This document shows, in pieces, positions 1-16,429 of a stretch of 64,000 nt of DNA. A model generated the notes under the pieces. The model was not told where the DNA came from and made no database searches. It saw only the letters and a list, made by a program, of their open reading frames with translations. The stretch spans positions 2,232,001 through 2,296,000 of the forward strand of contig OZ316892.1 of the NCBI GenBank assembly GCA_973895155.1, written 5' to 3'. The first letter of the stretch is position 1. The number at the start of each line of letters is the position of its first letter. Position numbers and translations under genes: made by a program. Source of the stretch: Marsupella aquatica (taxonomy: Eukaryota; Marchantiophyta).

Positions 1-130
1 GTGGCGCGCATAGACATGCGGGTTGGGACGGTGGGGGGCCAAAATTTGGGGACCAAAATTGGTCTGGGGGTGACAGGTCTCCAAAAGCATATATGAGGGG
101 AGTGGTGTCTCCTTGGGGGCTAAGGGCGAG
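1..130. repeat. Edge fragment of a dispersed repeat
   Basis: This edge resembles positions 19860-19930. Both hold a run of the form GGGGGCCAAAATNT followed by GGACCAAANTTGGTC, GGGNGTGNCAGGTC and CTCCAA. A shorter echo of GGGGACCAAAATTGGTC lies near 47035. No open frame or terminal structure is visible, and the element probably continues beyond the window. Similarity was judged by eye. Confidence 0.45.
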
Positions 131-2243
131 CTGAAGTCATGAACCGCTACGGTCACGCCAAACGGAAACGATGATAACTTCTTGTTTGGAAGTCCATTGG
201 AGGACTTTTTGGGTGCGTTGGAAAGCTCTGAAGGAGGGCTACATCTTCCTAGGCTCAGTTGGGTCTAGGGGTGTTATAGGTTATTGAGGTTTGCGGGTAC
301 TATCTCACCCGCTTGCCAAATCCTGCCAAAACAACAACTAACCTGCGTTCAGTCTCTCAAGGGAGCTTGCTTTGGGGGGGCAGGGCCAAGTAGGCGTGGA
401 GGTTGAGTCTCAAGGGCATTTGGCCCCTAGACCATCAATGAGGCGAGAATTGGGAGTTGGTTGCTAAAGTTGGAACCATTCTGGTATCGGTGTGTTGGAC
501 AAACTTTAGAACAAGCTACATTATTTGGATTATGAACATGTCCCTTATTATAATTGTAGATTATACTCCCCTTTTCACCCAGCTGCTTGGTGAACATTTC
601 AAGTTACTTGTTTTAAATACTTGAATTATATAAAGAACTCCAAAGGAACAAAAAAGGCAAACTGGGAGACATGATCTCAAAGATAAACAACCCAATAAAA
701 GGGGCCAACAAAGGAGAAAAGGGGAAAAACACAAGAGCCAAAAAAACCCTAAGGGCCAACAAGGCAAACAAGCTGAAAAGCCCACATAACCAAACAACAA
801 AAACCCCACTTACAGTAGTGCTCCCAATCCAAATAATTTCGTGGTTTGTTTTCTGGGGGTTTGCGATTGTTGCGGGTTCCTTGGCTTGCAAGCAACCCAC
901 GCCGCCGGATGCTACGTGACTAATTGTAAGCCGCACGATCCTCATCGAGCGATCGATCTAAACCTTTTCTACGCCTGCGATTGCCCCTTGAGCGAGCGGC
1001 CCATGTCGTCCTTTCTGCGGAGGAACCCGTACTTTCGATCTCTATCTCTCTTTGTTGCAAAGTTCTCTCTCTTCAAAGCTTCACCTGATGAAAAGCGCTC
1101 GAGCGGCTGTGGAAAGCATCTTCTCGAATCGGTGTGGGTTTCCAATTTCGTTTGACGCGGCTACAGTTCTACCTATTCTCGCTGCACCACAATTGCGCTG
1201 CACTTCCTCGCGTCTTGTTGAGCTCTCGGTTGCGTCGTTGCGAAGACTTATTGCGGGAGAAATCGTCGTTCGTGCTTGATAAGGTCTAGTCCTTTTGGTT
1301 TTTTAGGGTGGCTGTTTCGATTTTGCGAGGGCGGAGCTGTGTTTTTGAAAACTGAGATAGTGTTGGCGCACTGTCGGGATCGTGTGATTCTCTTCGCGGG
1401 CACGGCCTCTTGATTGCGCAAGCGGTCTTCAGAGCTTGTCATCGCACAATCGACTTCGGCAAGGCTTGTAGGGTTGTGAATCGCTGCTCTCTGGGTGTCT
1501 TATTAGTGCTTGTTGACATTATCGGCGGCTTTTGGCGGACTGGCTGCCTGGAGAGAAGGAGGAGGCTGAAGCGTTGTTTAGGGAGAGGACGTTGTTAACT
1601 GATTCGTTGGTCGACGGTGTCGGGAGTGAAATTTCTAGAGCCTGAGTCTTCGCTGCTTTTTCTCCAACAACGTTGACACCTTCTAAAAGTGGGCGTCACG
1701 CCTCGTTGATTGTACAGTTCGACAAGGGCGCTTGTATCGTGTGGCAAGGTGTGCAGTCTTCTCGTGGCCTATGGCAAGTTTGTGTTTGGAGTGGATGCGA
1801 TTCTGAATTGCGGTTTGCTAACTGACGGCGATGTTTTTTGCTTCTTCTATCTTGATGTTCAATGAGGAGATAGGTTGGGGCTCCGACGATGTGGCCGTGC
1901 CGCGTGTAATTAGTGTGTATTGGCCTTCTGAGGAGGTTTTGAATTTTATAGTCGGAGAGTCTATTTATGGGCTAAAGTATTGAGGGAGTGACGGTGTTTC
2001 GGCGTCCGCCTCTACAGATCTGGGTCACGCTTGGAGCGCAGTTCGGAAACTTTCTTACGTCTTCCGAGTAAGTTGGAGCAGGCTGAGATCTCGACATAGG
2101 ATTTACCTCAGTTGGAACTGTTTCAGGTTGCTCTCGAACTCCGTTGTAAGGTTCCGCGGCACTTTTGTCATTCCGTCAACGCGTTCACTGCGCTTTTTGG
2201 ATTGGAAATCACGTTTTCTTGACGGCTTTTAAGAAATTCAACA
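131..2243 (+). other. Upstream region and probable 5' leader of the export-factor gene
   Basis: No coding exon is recognised here. The part before about 850 is low-complexity and A-rich on the plus strand around 640-790, which opens meaningless hydrophobic frames on the minus strand. From about 900 to 2240 the composition becomes balanced and gene-like, with many short frames but none continuous. It is best read as promoter and leader of the gene starting at 2244. A transcription start or 5'UTR intron cannot be fixed from sequence alone. Confidence 0.35.
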
Positions 2244-5129
2244 ATGGCCACTTTGAATCTACCCGCGAAGATGGATTTTACTATGGGGTCGACCGAGCAG
2301 AAGATGGACATGACTCTTGGTACGTGGCGCCTAGTTTGCTATTCTTTACGGAGATGATTTCCATATTGGAGTAGATGTTTCGAGCGTTTCAGTTCCCTCG
2401 TGTCGGAGTTGATTAATTCTATGCCAGAGGTTTTTAGTCGAGGTCGTTGCTTCACATGGATGAAAAGGTAGAGTCAGAGTTTATCAACCAGGGCAGCTAT
2501 TGATAAACTTGCCAATGTAGAATGTCGGACGGGGTGCGCTTGCGGCCGTGCTGGCGATTGTAGGTCTTTTGCTGTCTGACAGAAATTTTAACATCTTTGG
2601 GTTGTCTCACAGATGATATTATCAAGCAGACGCGCAAGACGAAAACTCAGAGAGTCCCTGTAAGCATTTCATTTCTACCACGCTCATAGATTGATTCTTT
2701 TGAAGTATGGCTAGCCCTATTATTATGGCCTCTGTTGTGCGGACTGCCTTTCATTGCTAATGAGTATTTGTTCTCGGTAACAGATCAAAGGCCGTTTCAA
2801 AAATGGGAATGCGCCGGGGCAGAAAGCTGCGAAGACCCCAGCTGCAAGAGCTGCTCTTCAACGTTCGGTTGCGGCTCGGTCGTCAAATCTACGACAGGTT
2901 AGAAACACAGGCCGGATTTATATTCTTTGATTATTTAGTAATATTACGCTTATGGTTACTCCAACCTGAGGCTAGTTGTTGAGAAGTCGACGTGATTCGA
3001 TAACTTTTTCATTTGGAATACTCAGGGCAAGTTCGCCGAAGCTAGAGCCCGCAATGGGGCCGGTACCTTTGCAGCAACGCAAGCTGCTGGGAAGAGGGCC
3101 TTTGCCACTCCTGTTACAGCTAGAAACAGAGCGTGGATGAAGACCAGGTATTCTTTCACCTTCGGAGTAGTAGTCATTCTGGATGTTTGTTTGACCGGAA
3201 GTTATTTTTTCCGTGAGGCCCACTCCTTAGGCACGTTGAACGGTGTGGAGTGAACCTATTTCCCTATTTCCTTCATGAAGTCTGTAGTACAGCCCGCTCC
3301 CATGACCTGCTTTTTACGGGGTCTATGACTCAAAGCTAGACACGTCTATAGGCTGTCCTACTGTTTTGGCCATGAGTGGATGCGTGTCTGAGATCTCACA
3401 GTGTCTCCTTCAAGTACATCATCAAATTTCAGAATTGTTCCTGACAGTTAGTATACCTCACTTGCAGCAATGTTGGGCGAAACAATTTTGCTGGGCAACG
3501 TGCTGTCCCCGTCCCAAAGCGGAATCCTTTCCCGGCCGCTACTGGCAACATGAAGATATCAGTCGTCAACAACGGAAGCAAGTGAGTGGCTGGTGCAAAG
3601 CAGTCACGTCCTGAAGACTGCGAAAGTTGACTGGATCTTGATTTTCATTTGAACTTTCAGTATGAGAAGTGGTTGTCTGGAAGGTGGCGCAGGTCTCAGC
3701 GGAAGAATTCATCATTATCATGGCTGATGAGTTTAGACCTGTGGCAGACTCCTAGACTCTTGTACTGGAGTCTTTTGTTGGCTGTGGAGATATGCTTTTT
3801 TGTGTATGCAAGGAAAGAAAGCCCCGGGATGCGGTGGAAAACGTAGGATGTAGACCGCAGCAACAACTTGGCAGAGTTGTTAAATTTATGACGTGTCTTT
3901 TCTGAGGAAAGTTCACAGGCCTAATGCCTCAAAAATGAGAGGTTGGCTTCGGCATGTCCTTCTTTGAGAAGGAAGCTAGGCATGGCATGGAATATGCAAA
4001 GCATGGAGTAGATTTTGCGGTCTATTTGCTTGCAGAGAGTTGTGCCCACATATCTATCATCCACGCATAGACTAGTGCATGAACCTCAAGGACAGCACTT
4101 TCCAACTTCTTGCTGATAGTCGGATCGGAGGCTTGCTATATTCTCTCGTCGAGAGCAGGGAGGTATCTAAGGGGCGAGCCAATGAATCACAGCAAGTCTC
4201 CTCCCGCCCGGCCAGAGTTTTCGAAAGCAGCCATGTATTGATTCAAATAGTTGGTTTGGATATTCCAGTGGTCGGTTGGGCCTTCGAACAGGGATTGGAA
4301 ACTCCTGACGCTTCTTGATCAAATGGGTCCCATCTCTCGAAGATTCCCGCATAGGGCATCATCAACTCGTATTTATCTCTATTCTTCCCTAGTACTTCTT
4401 CACTCTGCGATCATAAGAGGTAGGAGGACAAATTTGCATGCCAGGCCAAATGGTATGTGCTCCTCCTTTGTCATGCCAGAGGAGTTGGTGCTTTGGAGGT
4501 GACCTCCCATGTTGCGGGTTCGATGTCGGGTGCCTCTGACTGAAAATAACGTTTATGAGCATGTTGACTTTTTTGTTACAGGGTTGGTGGTCAGAGGTTT
4601 ACTGCGCAGCCATTCCGCAAAAGGAATGGGCCCAACGTTCCTTCGCGACAAGTATTAACAGGACAACAACTGAAGTCTGACAGGGTTGGTATTTCAAGAG
4701 AGCTACGGCACTAATGTTGATTTGTCGAGGGAATTTTTACGATGTGTTGTGAATGTGCATTCTATCGTTCACTTTGGGGTGCTTTCTCACGGAAAGTGCG
4801 GAATCAGTCTATTCGAGGATGTGACTATCAATTTCCTTCTGCTCTCTGTTGCATGGATCGAAGGTTGAAGTTACCCACTCGCCACCCAACAGCTATTAAA
4901 TAGTGCGTCTCACTGATTCGCTGACTCTGTTTTGCAGATGGACGTCGACGTCCTCCACCCTCAGAATCAAAAGCCGAAAGCAAGGACCTTAGATTCTCTC
5001 TTTGCAGAAATCAAGGAGCGACGATTCACTCAGCCAGCAGTTGTTCAACCTTTCACTTCCGTGGGAACCGGTAGGAGGGGTGGGCGAGGTGGATTCCAAG
5101 GACGCAGAAGGCCAGGGAGGCCTCAATAA
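2244..5129 (+). CDS. UAP56-interacting mRNA export factor-like protein (FYTT/UIEF type), 255 aa
   Basis: Seven exons join in frame: 2244-2319, 2613-2659, 2784-2897, 3026-3147, 3468-3581, 4582-4684, 4938-5129, giving 255 codons plus TAA. All introns are GT-AG. Residues 21-34, MDMTLDDIIKQTRK, match the N-terminal UAP56-binding motif of metazoan UIF and plant UIEF proteins. Residues 209-222, TLDSLFAEIKERRF, match the conserved C-terminal block of the same family. The middle is basic and low in complexity (many Arg, Lys, Ala, Asn), and the C-terminus is an RGG/RGR tail typical of RNA binding. Family members bridge the DEAD-box helicase UAP56 and mRNA in the nucleus to promote export. The ATG at 2244 is chosen because the binding motif follows within 20 residues and no upstream in-frame exon is seen. 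The 1-kb intron 3582-4581 is unusually long for this gene. The role comes from family motifs, not from experiment. Confidence 0.83.
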
Positions 5130-8100
5130 CTGGGCTGCATGCTCGGATCGTTTTGTTTGTTGGGTAATGTTGCGATGGGCAGCTAGGTTCTTGTGCTGCA
5201 CTTCAGGGATAGTGCTTTAGTAAGGGTGGACTGCTTCGTAGCAGTGTCAGATAGGACCTTGTATCATATTACTGTTCATATCTATCTCGTCTGGTACTGG
5301 TTCGCAACGGTTACCCCTGTCGGAGCGGCTGTGCAAGGAACTTTCCTCGTCAACTTCATTTTAAGGGCACTGAGACTAATCCTGATGAGTGGAGTATATT
5401 GCGCTTCAAGATGGATTGTGGGGGAGACTACGCTGGAATGCTTTCAGTGAGCCGGACCATAGTTGCTACTGAAGTATCTCGCTGTTAGATGTGTACTGTC
5501 TGGATATCTAATCTATTGCAGGCCCTGCACTGGGAGATCATGTACTTGTGTTTCGTTTTTTCTTGGGCAACGGGCCGACCCCAGTATTATCACCTTTTAA
5601 TAACTTTGCCTATCTTAAGGGTGCGGTCTATGGCAACCTGCCGCATGAAGACATGGCTGCGCCTTTGAAATAGATCTCACTCTTTTCGTGCATATGATTT
5701 CCATGGTCTCACTCAGGAGAAGGGAAGCGTCTTGGTATATACTGCTGGGTTCCCGAGTGTTGGGGGAAATTTCAGTGCACGACCTAATGTTCCTGATATG
5801 TGGTGCTGTTATTCGGTTCCCAGTTGTCTCGTGTATGTCATGGCATTTCAAAAATTAGGCTTCGGGGTTCGACTTGCGGATTTCGTCAGAGAATCTGCTG
5901 AGTACCTGCAAGGATTGTTGACGTCCTGTACTCTGAATTTTATTCCTCTGATTGGATCTGGAGTATGGGAAACATGCAATTGGACAGTTCTGGAAAAGGT
6001 CTGATGGTCCGACCAAGCCTGAATTATTGTAGCTCGAACAAATCAGGAAGGAGGTCTTTGATAATTATAGCGTATTTATCTTGCAACGGAAGATCTAATC
6101 CTTTGGAGAAGTTCTTTCTCAATGGTGCCAGCAGGAAATTTTGAAGTTGGACTCCATTCCATCAATGTAACTAGGGTTTTAATGTGGACCTGCCCTATCT
6201 CCATTCCATCAATGTAAACTAGGCATTCATTGTGGACTAGCCTTTGATATCAGTTTATGGTGACGCCGAGCTTCTAGGGGATTGAGTTCCAATTGACCCT
6301 GAGTTACAACCTCTACACATCGGTGCTTCTAGGGATGGATGGGACGACCTAGCTGTTTATGTGAACCCCTCCGGTAATTCACTCTTTGTAGTCTTGTGGA
6401 TGGTTATGATGTTATGTGACATAACCCCCTTGCCGGCCTGGCCCGGGGTTAATGAGATTTCGTCGTGTTGCTGACCTGCCTTCATCGAATGGTAGGTGCA
6501 ATTATTAGGTCAAAAATGAGTCCTGTGGGTACCTCCTGTCCAATTTCAAGTCTAAATATGGTACCCGTGGCGCTTTGAGGTTATCCATAATGTTCAGGTT
6601 AAAATATGGTGACCATGGCAAGCTAGCCTTCGAGTTTATTCAATGTCAGGTGCAGAATACTACACTAAGAGTTTACACTTGTTAGTGGATGGCCACGTGT
6701 GCACTGTGGCTTCAACTACCACTAAGCTATGGGTTATTTTTCACATGGAAAGAGGAAATCATGTAAATGATCCTTATTGTTCCAGGTTAGAGGAAAAATA
6801 TATGGAGAATGTTTGAACTGAATTGTCTAATGTGAAAACTCACTAGTTCAAAAGCTTGCATCTTTGTGTCCAATGTCTTACCATCACGCTTAGAGAGCAG
6901 GGAGCCCCGGGATGTAATGATCTCCATTATCAAGACTGAAACCGGATTTTTTCTGGCTTTGGTCAATATAGGCAGCGTGTTGCTGGAATTCCTTCTGAAA
7001 TTCCTCCTTCAGAAACGTCATCAGGAAACGTTGATTGCTGTGGCTGTGATTCTACTACAGCCGCCGGAGTCTGCGCAGTGGCTTCCTGAAACTGTGTTTT
7101 CGGGACTAGCAATCTTGCGTGCTGTGTCCTCAGCCTAGGTGCCGCCTGCCTCGAGTCTCCGTAGTCTTGCATAGTGACCAGCAATTGTGCAGCAGTCGTC
7201 AATAGTGCAGTTACTATCTGCAGCTTGTCTCCTCATGTATCACCTTCGACACCACAAAAATCCTGAATCTCTTATGTCTACAACATGAATGGTTCCGTTC
7301 CCCCCTTAAAAATATTCAAAGTTCACATTCGTTCTGTGAAATGAGTGTGTCCAAGTTTTCAGGGTATCGGGTCTTTCGAGGCTCAGGTATCCAGAATTTC
7401 TGTGAAAACCGAATGTAAAAAGTAAGAGTCGATGTAAGGATTCCAAGCGGATCATGTGAACTTTCTATCTGTTCTTGTGATTTGAAACCCTACCCCACAT
7501 GAATAGAAAGGCCTTGAAAAGGTGAAGGATATCAAGAGAAAACTATGTTAATCATGGTCGAAGTACACCAATACAAAGGTTGAAAGATGGTGACACAATA
7601 AGCTACACCGGCACCAACACAACAAATGCATGGTGCGAGACATTTTGGCAAGTCTTTTGGTACAATACAAGTGTTTTCATGTCAAGGACCCTTGCCAAGA
7701 GTCCGGGACCACCTAGTACTGCTTTTCCCTCTTGTTATCACTTTTCCTACACTACGATGGCAGATATAGTAGTCTAAATCTCGATTCCAATTTTTTCCCG
7801 CCTTTCCATTCTACTAAAGGTGATTTTGTATCTGACCGGACGGAAAGTGTATTCTACGAGTATGCAAGTCATTCGCAAATGACCAGTGACAACACAATCC
7901 TTAGTCACCAAAAATGTGAATCGTTACGACACACGACACCAAGCAGACACGAGACACCAAGCACTCTGAGAAGTTAGGACACTAGGTATGGTCTCCGAAG
8001 AACGAAATAGCTACCACGCAGTCGAAAGCCCTTGGTTCAAAAGTACAGAGCTTATATACCGCGACTTATTCCACAGCGACACTTCGTCACCGACTCTGAA

Positions 8101-8673
8101 AACTGAATACATAATTATTTGTCACATTTCACAGGGTTCATCAAAATTGCGAGAGGTCAGATATATACGACTGGATTTCACCACCTGGTTGTAGCTCTAA
8201 ATTTCATCAGCTAAAACGATGCGAGGCCTTGACTGGTACAACAGCTGCCTGACCGCGATTGGTGCAAGAATGAAGAGAAACCCTAAACCCTTATTTCTCT
8301 TCGAGGTTCCTAGAAAAACTGAAACGAGACAAGAATTTCACTGGAGTGTTGGGCAGTTATACTGCTGAGGCAGGGTAAGGTATATAGGGTCCCCCAAAAT
8401 ATACATATAAATTCTTTTGGAGGACACCCAATTATGTCTTAGCACGGGAAGGTAAGATACAGGGTGCACTATACCTTTTCCAGGCTGGTACAGGAAACAC
8501 CCTTTACCCGCCCAACACTCGAATGAACCCCTTGTTTCACTTCAAAGGCTCCTAGAAAGAAGGAAAAGAGAAAAGAAGCTCACTCGGCTAGATCAACCCT
8601 CGGCATCCACTTTCACCATCCACACAGCCTTCAACTGATGCCCAAATCTTCAAACATGAATTGGCCTTTGAAG
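5130..8673. other. 3' flank and intergenic region
   Basis: No gene is recognised. The first few hundred bases probably include the 3'UTR of the export-factor gene. A 47-bp tandem duplication sits at 6152-6242. An imperfect direct duplication links about 8275-8345 and 8515-8590 (both carry a CTTCNNNGNTCCTAGAAA core) and flanks the 3' side of the decarboxylase gene. Short frames between 6866 and 8194 show no family resemblance or exon-like splice context. Confidence 0.4.
6152..6242. repeat. 47-bp tandem duplication, two copies
   Basis: Two copies start with CTCCATTCCATCAATGTAA at 6152 and 6199. Each is followed by CTAGG, a short variable stretch and a TGTGGAC block. The copies differ at several positions, so the duplication is not very recent. 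Confidence 0.75.
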
Positions 8674-12123
<3,450 letters not shown>

Positions 12124-12134
12124 AGCACTCCCAC

Positions 12135-12755
12135 CAGTCATTCACCACAAAGATCACTCTCAGGCAAATCAGTCCCACCAGTCATTTACCAGGAGGGGGC
12201 AAGATCGAGTCATATTAATGTTTTGATCGTACTAGGGCATGGTTAGCACCGGTCATTCACCACAAGACTTAAGACGGAGGCATATTAAATGTATGTGATT
12301 GTACTAGTCAGGGCAGGGTTAGCACCGGTAATTCACAATAAGATTGTACTAAGCAGGGTAAGGTTAGCACTGGTCATTCACCACTAGAGACAAGATCTGA
12401 GGCATATTAATGTATGTGCTCCTACTAATCAGAGGAATTCAGAGTAGGGTTAGCACCAGTCCTTCACCACGAGTGGCAAGATGTGAGGCATATTAATGTA
12501 TCTGATTGTACTAATCAGGGCAGGGTTAGCACCAGTCATTCACCACAAGAGGCAAGATCGAGTCATGTTAATGTATCTGATCGTACTAATCAGGGCAGGG
12601 TTAGCAATCGTCATTCACCACAATAAACAAGATCGAGACATATTAATGTATCTAATCATACTAATCAGAGCAAGGTTAGCACCAATCATTCACCCCGAGA
12701 GGCAAGATCAAGGCATATTAATTTATCTGATCGTACTAATCAGGGCAGGGTTAGC
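12135..12755. repeat. 74-75 bp tandem array, about eight degenerate copies
   Basis: The unit runs GGTTAGCACCAGTCATTCACC, a CACAAGAGGCAAGATCGAG block, GCATATTAATGTATCTGATC and GTACTAATCAGGGCAG. The rightmost four copies (about 12496-12755) are the most regular and stay in frame on the plus strand, giving a repeated 25-residue peptide around LIVLIRAGLA. Left-hand copies are eroded and vary in length. The open frame follows from a unit near 75 bp and is not evidence of a gene. Confidence 0.85.
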
Positions 12756-15700
12756 GGTCAGGCAGCTTTGGGGCAGTTTATGGGTGACATGTCGCCTGCC
12801 CAAATTTTGCAAGGGCTCGACCGCACCTAAAAAATGTGAGGGACGCTCCCACCAATTTTGACCCTGTCCCTCACTGGAGCCCGTCTCTAATTGCCCATAA
12901 CCCCACACACCCTAAACTTTTGCCCATGATCATCCGTGACGCTATTGCCCGTGACTGTATTGCCCATCGACAACTAAATGTTTATTGTATTCTAATAACT
13001 CAAAATTGGGCTCAAAATGTACTCACATACTTTTATGGAATGGAGTGCCTCAAATGGGTATGTGTAGTTTGCATACTTAGACATGAGCTTTGGGCCATTT
13101 CATTCGCTTCATGGGCTTACACTTTAGGGACAACAGAAAGGTGAATGAGGAAGAATAGGATTGAGCAATGTAACATTGTTGCCAATATTTGCAAAGGAGA
13201 CAATTCTAAGAACGAATTGTGTGCGCAAGGCAAAGGTGTGGTGCAGTCTTCAGGGTCAGTCTCAGGTCCTTTCATTCCAATCTGTCTACTTTGTGCGAGA
13301 GAAAATGGCTAGCTTGAGCAATGTAGACCGTGTTGTGATTGATGCAGACACCCAAATCGTGGGTCCAATGCATGTCCAAGTCCTCAATTTTGTAGCTCAT
13401 AATCAGTTCCCAAGGAAATTTACTAGTCATGGATGTCTTGAAAGGACTCAAATTGGAATATGTAAGGTGTCTATTGAAGGGTCAAATCACAAGTGGTGTC
13501 TACATGATTCTATGGAGAATGGGAACTATGTTGATATGTTTCATCGCTTTGAGGTCATTTTGTCAAATGACACTTTACAAACAAACTATGGGCAACTTGC
13601 GCTTTGTGCATCAATTTGGGATGCAACAACTTTTCTACTGCAAATGTTTGCCCCTACATTGGCAGCTATGGAACCACATGCTCAAAGTTCCAACGAGTCC
13701 ACGACTGTACAAAGGATGTTCTTCTCTATAATGTCACGTTTAGTTGCAATGCAGAGCAGTTCACGTTCAAGAGTTGCAGATTATTTCCAACAACAACATC
13801 TTGCAGCACAGTCGTGTTTGGTGGCCTTCACTGATGCCAAGGCAAGGTGTGCAATGGAGCCCTCCAGCAAGAGTCCCTTCTCTCGCTCTAGCCCCGATTC
13901 CTGTTGTTCATATATACCACTCCACCAAGGAGCATTGTCAATGTTGTACCTGTCACTTCACCATCAACAAATTCCAAGCGCGGATCGCAATACAGGTCGA
14001 TCATGCACGTCAACGACAACATATATTAACTTCCAAAGCTTTTAGTACAATAGAAGATGATTGTGCATGCAAAAGAGAATTTAGAGGACATCGGGAATAT
14101 GGTGTCTATAGCAAAGAGGCTAGCCATGCCTTCTATGCATCACTAGACATTACTCCTCTCGGTGGACAAAGATTAGATTATCCATGGAGATATGTAGGGA
14201 CATTGCAGCACTGTATTTTGTTTGCGACCAGTGTTTCCAAGTTTACTAGGAGTGCCCACAATATAAGCAAGGCAATTGTTCATGCGAACAGATGATATCC
14301 ACACCTTCAACTGCATTTGGATGCTTTTCATCATCTAAGTGTCGAAAGTCATTTCAGTCATTTTTGCCCAGGTATTGTCCATAGTCCCCACATATGTTTC
14401 ATTTACAAATACATGCATGTCCGCTTGTCTTTGGTTCAATCCTAACCTGGTTGCCAAAGTGACGCAGGATTAGGACAGTGGTATCTTTGACTAGCATCGT
14501 GCATATTAATAGACATTGGGTGACTTACACGAGGAAGTACCTTTGCCATATGCCTATTTTTGGAAAAGTATATGGCTAGAACTAAAAAGCATATACTAAG
14601 CCAAATTAGGGTAATGCCATAGTTGATTTGTAGCATTTTGTTTGTTATTTGTATGTAGTCTCGTATGAAGTCTAGAACTAAGAAGTAGTTACTAAACTAG
14701 ATTAGGGTAATGTCATAGCTCAACATTATGTTTTGCAGTGTTTGTGTGAAGTCACATATGAAGTCCCTTTTAGAGGCACTACATTACTATTGCTTGTTGC
14801 ATGGCATGTGTTGCAATCCTGGCTACAATTTCAACTTTTTTGACAAAGGTTTGTAAAGGGGGACGATGATGCACAGCCCTCGCACAATCATGACGGTGGC
14901 GATCTAAGCCCAAACCCCCTTCAAGCGGCCGTACATTGCGGCAAGAGAAACCTCACTAGACTGTTGTTCAAGGAGTCCAACATAGAGTCAGACCCTGATG
15001 AATACTACAAGGCGCCACAAAGGCAATAAGGTCATGTGGCGGGAAATTTAGCGCCCCCAAAGTCCGCCACAAACGTTGCTAAGCTACCTCTTTGACAGGT
15101 TACTCAACAAACAATGTCAAAGGAGGCAAACATTCAAGAACATATTTGGGTTACAAGGTCAAGAGAGCCAATCATGCAAGCTAAGAAGGTCTTGAAGAAA
15201 TAAGCTTGCAAAAAAGTTTAGTGCCTGTGATTACTTTTGCAAGTGAGGGCTTCGAAGAAGACTTTGAGAGCGATTCAATAAACGCCGCACGTAAAAAAGT
15301 AATTAGTTCTGTCATTGAGAGCTCTGAAGAAGCATCCAATAGCAATTTAGAGGATGTGGCATCTAAGAAACAAATTACCTTCAAGGTGAATGCACTGAAT
15401 GTGAATCCGTCACACCAACATTTGATGAAAGTCAGCTCATTTTGTGATATTGAATGTGTAAAGGTTGTTTGATTTGAGTTCATAGCATATGATCCTTTGC
15501 GCTCAATAACTTTGACTGATGCTAAACACTTGTGGCATGCATTCCTCATACACAGAAAAAATATTTGTGAGGAGTTGCATGGCTTACCAAGAAGAGAGGC
15601 CATGATGTAGGAAATCCGAAGCCAACTCAATAGTATCATCCACTCTTGGGGTAGGACATCTTCCTCATAAGGAAGCTCCATAGATGGGTCTTGGGACAAA

Positions 15701-16429
15701 GAACGTAATGATCCCATGATAGCTTCAAAAACCTCATCTTGTTGTTCCTTTCTTGAGATATCATTCCTTGCATCATCTACCACAAGCTCAGGCAAATCCA
15801 ATGTCACACACTCTTCTGCATTGCACACCCTGCCCAATTTAACATTGCCATCGGTTTCAAATGACCACAACTACGGGTGAGCCTTCTTGGCTTTCGCCTC
15901 TTTGATTGTAGTATCATCTGAGAGGGTTCTTCCTTTGAATGATTCATGTCCAAACAACACTTGTGTTGCAATTAGATTATCTAATTAAACTAGTTATAGT
16001 CGGAGGTGGGATAGAAGCTTGCACTTCCTATGATACATAATTGTCTGCTTGTTTGCTACAAAGTCATCTTTGTTGCCTGTAAATACATTGTCATCCGGTG
16101 TGGGAGATACAAGTTGATCAAGCTTCCTCTCGTTGTACTCTATTCGTTGGAGCTCATGCTCATCAAGCCTTTGCACAAACCATTTTGTTGTAGGGTTGTT
16201 GGGGAGTTGCCATTGAAAATCACATTCATCAAAACAAGGACACCTTGACACTGAAGAGGTTGGTCACAAATGGGTGTCTCCTTTGTTAAATCCACAAAAT
16301 CATTATTGCGCACAAGCATAGCTATGGGTGATATAGGTTTGTGCTCGGATGGCTTCATTGCGGAAGGCATTTTTGTCAAAATTCATCAATTGGGGCTTAT
16401 TTGGGAATTTTTCTAACTTTTTGGAGCAA
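12756..16429. other. Intergenic region with two unrecognised long frames
   Basis: A 294-codon plus frame lies at 13161-14045 and a 229-codon minus frame at 15181-15870. Neither matches a family I know. Other plus frames across 13429-14295 also look protein-like in places, for example the Cys-rich CNNFSTANVCPYIGSYGTTC near 13615-13675. That pattern suggests a frameshifted relic instead of one intact gene. No start context, splice pattern or terminal repeats support a live gene. The rest is AT-rich, with nothing identifiable. Confidence 0.3.

Noticed and set aside
4475-4540. tRNA-like sequence in intron 5 of the export-factor gene (CCAGAGG...CCTCTG ends, GGTTCGAT near the 3' side)
   Set aside because: The acceptor-like ends pair, but the T-stem (GCGGG/TCGGG) does not, and the anticodon arm does not fold to a 7-base loop. 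At most it is a decayed tRNA or SINE head.
15181-15870. 229-codon minus-strand frame as a gene
   Set aside because: No family match, no splice neighbours, and competing plus-strand frames; left as unrecognised.
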